Source: Chloroflexota bacterium (GTDB taxonomy: Bacteria > Chloroflexota > Limnocylindria > Limnocylindrales > CSP1-4). Taken from it: a stretch of 14,560 nucleotides of DNA. This document shows, one piece after another, positions 13,752 through 14,560 of this stretch. Each line of letters begins with the position of its first letter. Positions within the stretch are counted from its first letter, which is position 1. The notes under the pieces are model-generated. The model was not told where the DNA came from, did not search any database, and saw only the letters and a list, made by a program, of their open reading frames with translations. The stretch lies in contig JADGQH010000054.1 in the NCBI GenBank assembly GCA_017881985.1, forward strand, positions 1-14,560, written 5' to 3'. The position numbers and the translations under genes were made by a program.

Positions 13752-14560
13752 GCAGCCTCCCGCCGGATGTGCTCTCTGCTCCTCGCCCGGCCGGCGGCCG
13801 GGCGAGGAGCAGAGGCATCGCGGCTCTCGTGCCGAGCGTCGCTCTATCGGTCGCGGTCACGCTCGCCGGGTGTGCACCCGCGGTACCCACCGCCCCGCCA
13901 TCCATCGACGCGACCGCACGCCCGGCTGCCCTGGCGTCCGGCTCGGAGACGCCCGCCTCACCGACGCCAGGTCCGATCCCGACACCCGCGGTGGCCACGC
14001 CGGTTGCCCCGACCGTGGCGCCCACCGAGCCGGACCTTCTCCTGCTCGCCTTCGACGGCGAGACGGCCTCGCTCCGTCTCGTCCGGCTCTCGGGCGAGGT
14101 CATCCCGGTTCCTCTTCCCGACCCGTCCGTCGCCGCGGTGGCTCCCATCGCGGGCGGCCGGCTCGTGGCCATGCTTCGCGACGGTCGGGCCTTCGTGGCC
14201 CAGCGCGGGCCTGACGGGCTGGTGTCTCGCACCGAGTGGCGCGCCATTGCGCTCAGCGGACCCGGAGTGATGCCGGCGGGCGCGTTCGTCTGGTCGGCGA
14301 CCGCGTCGCCCGACGGGACGCGAGTCGCGGCGATCGCGCGGCCCGCGGACAGGCAATCGCCGAGCGCTCTCATCGTCATCGACCTTGCCCGCGGACGGCG
14401 CGAGGTCAACCGGCTCGCGGACGAGACCGAGGGGGTCCCGCCGGCGTGGGTCGACGAGACACGCCTGGCCATCGTCCAGCGCGACCGGTTCGATCGCGTG
14501 TTCCTCGGCCTCGTCGCCGTCTCGGACGGGCGGGTCGTGGACCGGCTGCAGGTCCGTGCG
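13748..14560 (+). CDS. lipoprotein with WD40/PD40-like segment (runs off the window)
   Basis: Open to the right edge, with 271 codons visible. The ATG overlaps the preceding stop as ATGA. The N-terminus has arginines at 18, 20 and 22, a hydrophobic core and the lipobox LAGC (Cys42), so an exported lipid-anchored protein is expected. A long Pro/Thr/Ala/Ser linker follows to about residue 95. The domain then shows LLLLAFDGE, SATASPDGTRVAAIARP, LIVIDLARGRREVNRL and PPAWVDETRLAIVQRD. These look like PD40/TolB-type beta-propeller blades, in which SPDG-like turns are typical. GTG starts at 13769 or 13829 are alternatives; the latter would leave no basic n-region. Codons 9-23 coincide with a perfect 19-bp inverted repeat. 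Function is unknown and the C-terminus is not in view. Confidence 0.78.
   Translation, partial: MSSLPPDVLSAPRPAGGRARSRGIAALVPSVALSVAVTLAGCAPAVPTAPPSIDATARPAALASGSETPASPTPGPIPTPAVATPVAPTVAPTEPDLLLLAFDGETASLRLVRLSGEVIPVPLPDPSVAAVAPIAGGRLVAMLRDGRAFVAQRGPDGLVSRTEWRAIALSGPGVMPAGAFVWSATASPDGTRVAAIARPADRQSPSALIVIDLARGRREVNRLADETEGVPPAWVDETRLAIVQRDRFDRVFLGLVAVSDGRVVDRLQVRA
13774..13814. repeat. perfect 19-bp inverted repeat (terminator-like hairpin)
   Basis: Two perfectly complementary 19-nt arms (13774-13792 and 13796-13814) flank a 3-nt GGC loop, giving a very stable stem. It starts 22 nt after the stop of the propeptide-like gene and has no T-tract after it. It could be an intrinsic-type terminator or attenuator at the end of the two-gene set, but it also lies inside the first codons of the lipoprotein frame. 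Confidence 0.85.

Noticed and set aside
1..14560. CRISPR array, tRNA, rRNA, insertion sequence or prophage
   Set aside because: No regularly spaced direct repeats, transposase or integrase motifs, tRNA-like cloverleaf or rRNA sequence were seen on reading both strands.

Overview
The window is very GC-rich and densely coded, with strong G/C bias at third codon positions. Its lipoproteins carry a lipobox followed by long Ser/Pro/Ala/Thr linkers. Together with the gene families present, this best suits a free-living bacterium of the Chloroflexota (Limnocylindria-like lineages); a high-GC actinobacterium is the main alternative. No insertion sequence, phage gene, tRNA, rRNA or CRISPR array was seen. 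The taxonomic placement is inference from composition and gene style only.

Layout. Plus strand 46-3209: tryptophanyl-tRNA synthetase (trpS), an AI-2E/PerM-family membrane protein, and the nucleotidase surE, which overlaps the membrane-protein gene by 4 nt. Minus strand 11593 down to 3244 (read right to left): a cobalamin riboswitch leader, then btuF, btuC and btuD (B12 ABC importer), a small lipoprotein, a folate-binding aminomethyltransferase (GcvT-like), and two tandem paralogous FAD oxidoreductases of the CrtI/PYROXD2 type. Most junctions in this run are overlaps or gaps of a few bases, so two closely linked units, or one long unit, are likely. Plus strand 12056 to the right edge: a small secreted protein with a possible clan-CD (caspase-like) His/Cys pair, a secreted protein resembling a free-standing FTP/PepSY propeptide, and a lipoprotein with a WD40/PD40-like segment that runs off the window.

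How the genes may work together. The riboswitch ties the importer to B12 status. The aminomethyltransferase and the two flavoproteins look like an oxidative N-demethylation or amine-oxidation cassette with tetrahydrofolate as one-carbon acceptor; this is inferred from family and gene coupling, and the substrate is unknown. The plus-strand trio at the right looks like an exported protein set whose chemistry is undescribed. Its first two members are separated by 10 nt, and its second and third overlap by 4 nt.

Several starts were revised from the longest open frames because strong Shine-Dalgarno sequences or signal peptides point to internal starts (the aminomethyltransferase, the first flavoprotein, btuF, and both secreted proteins).
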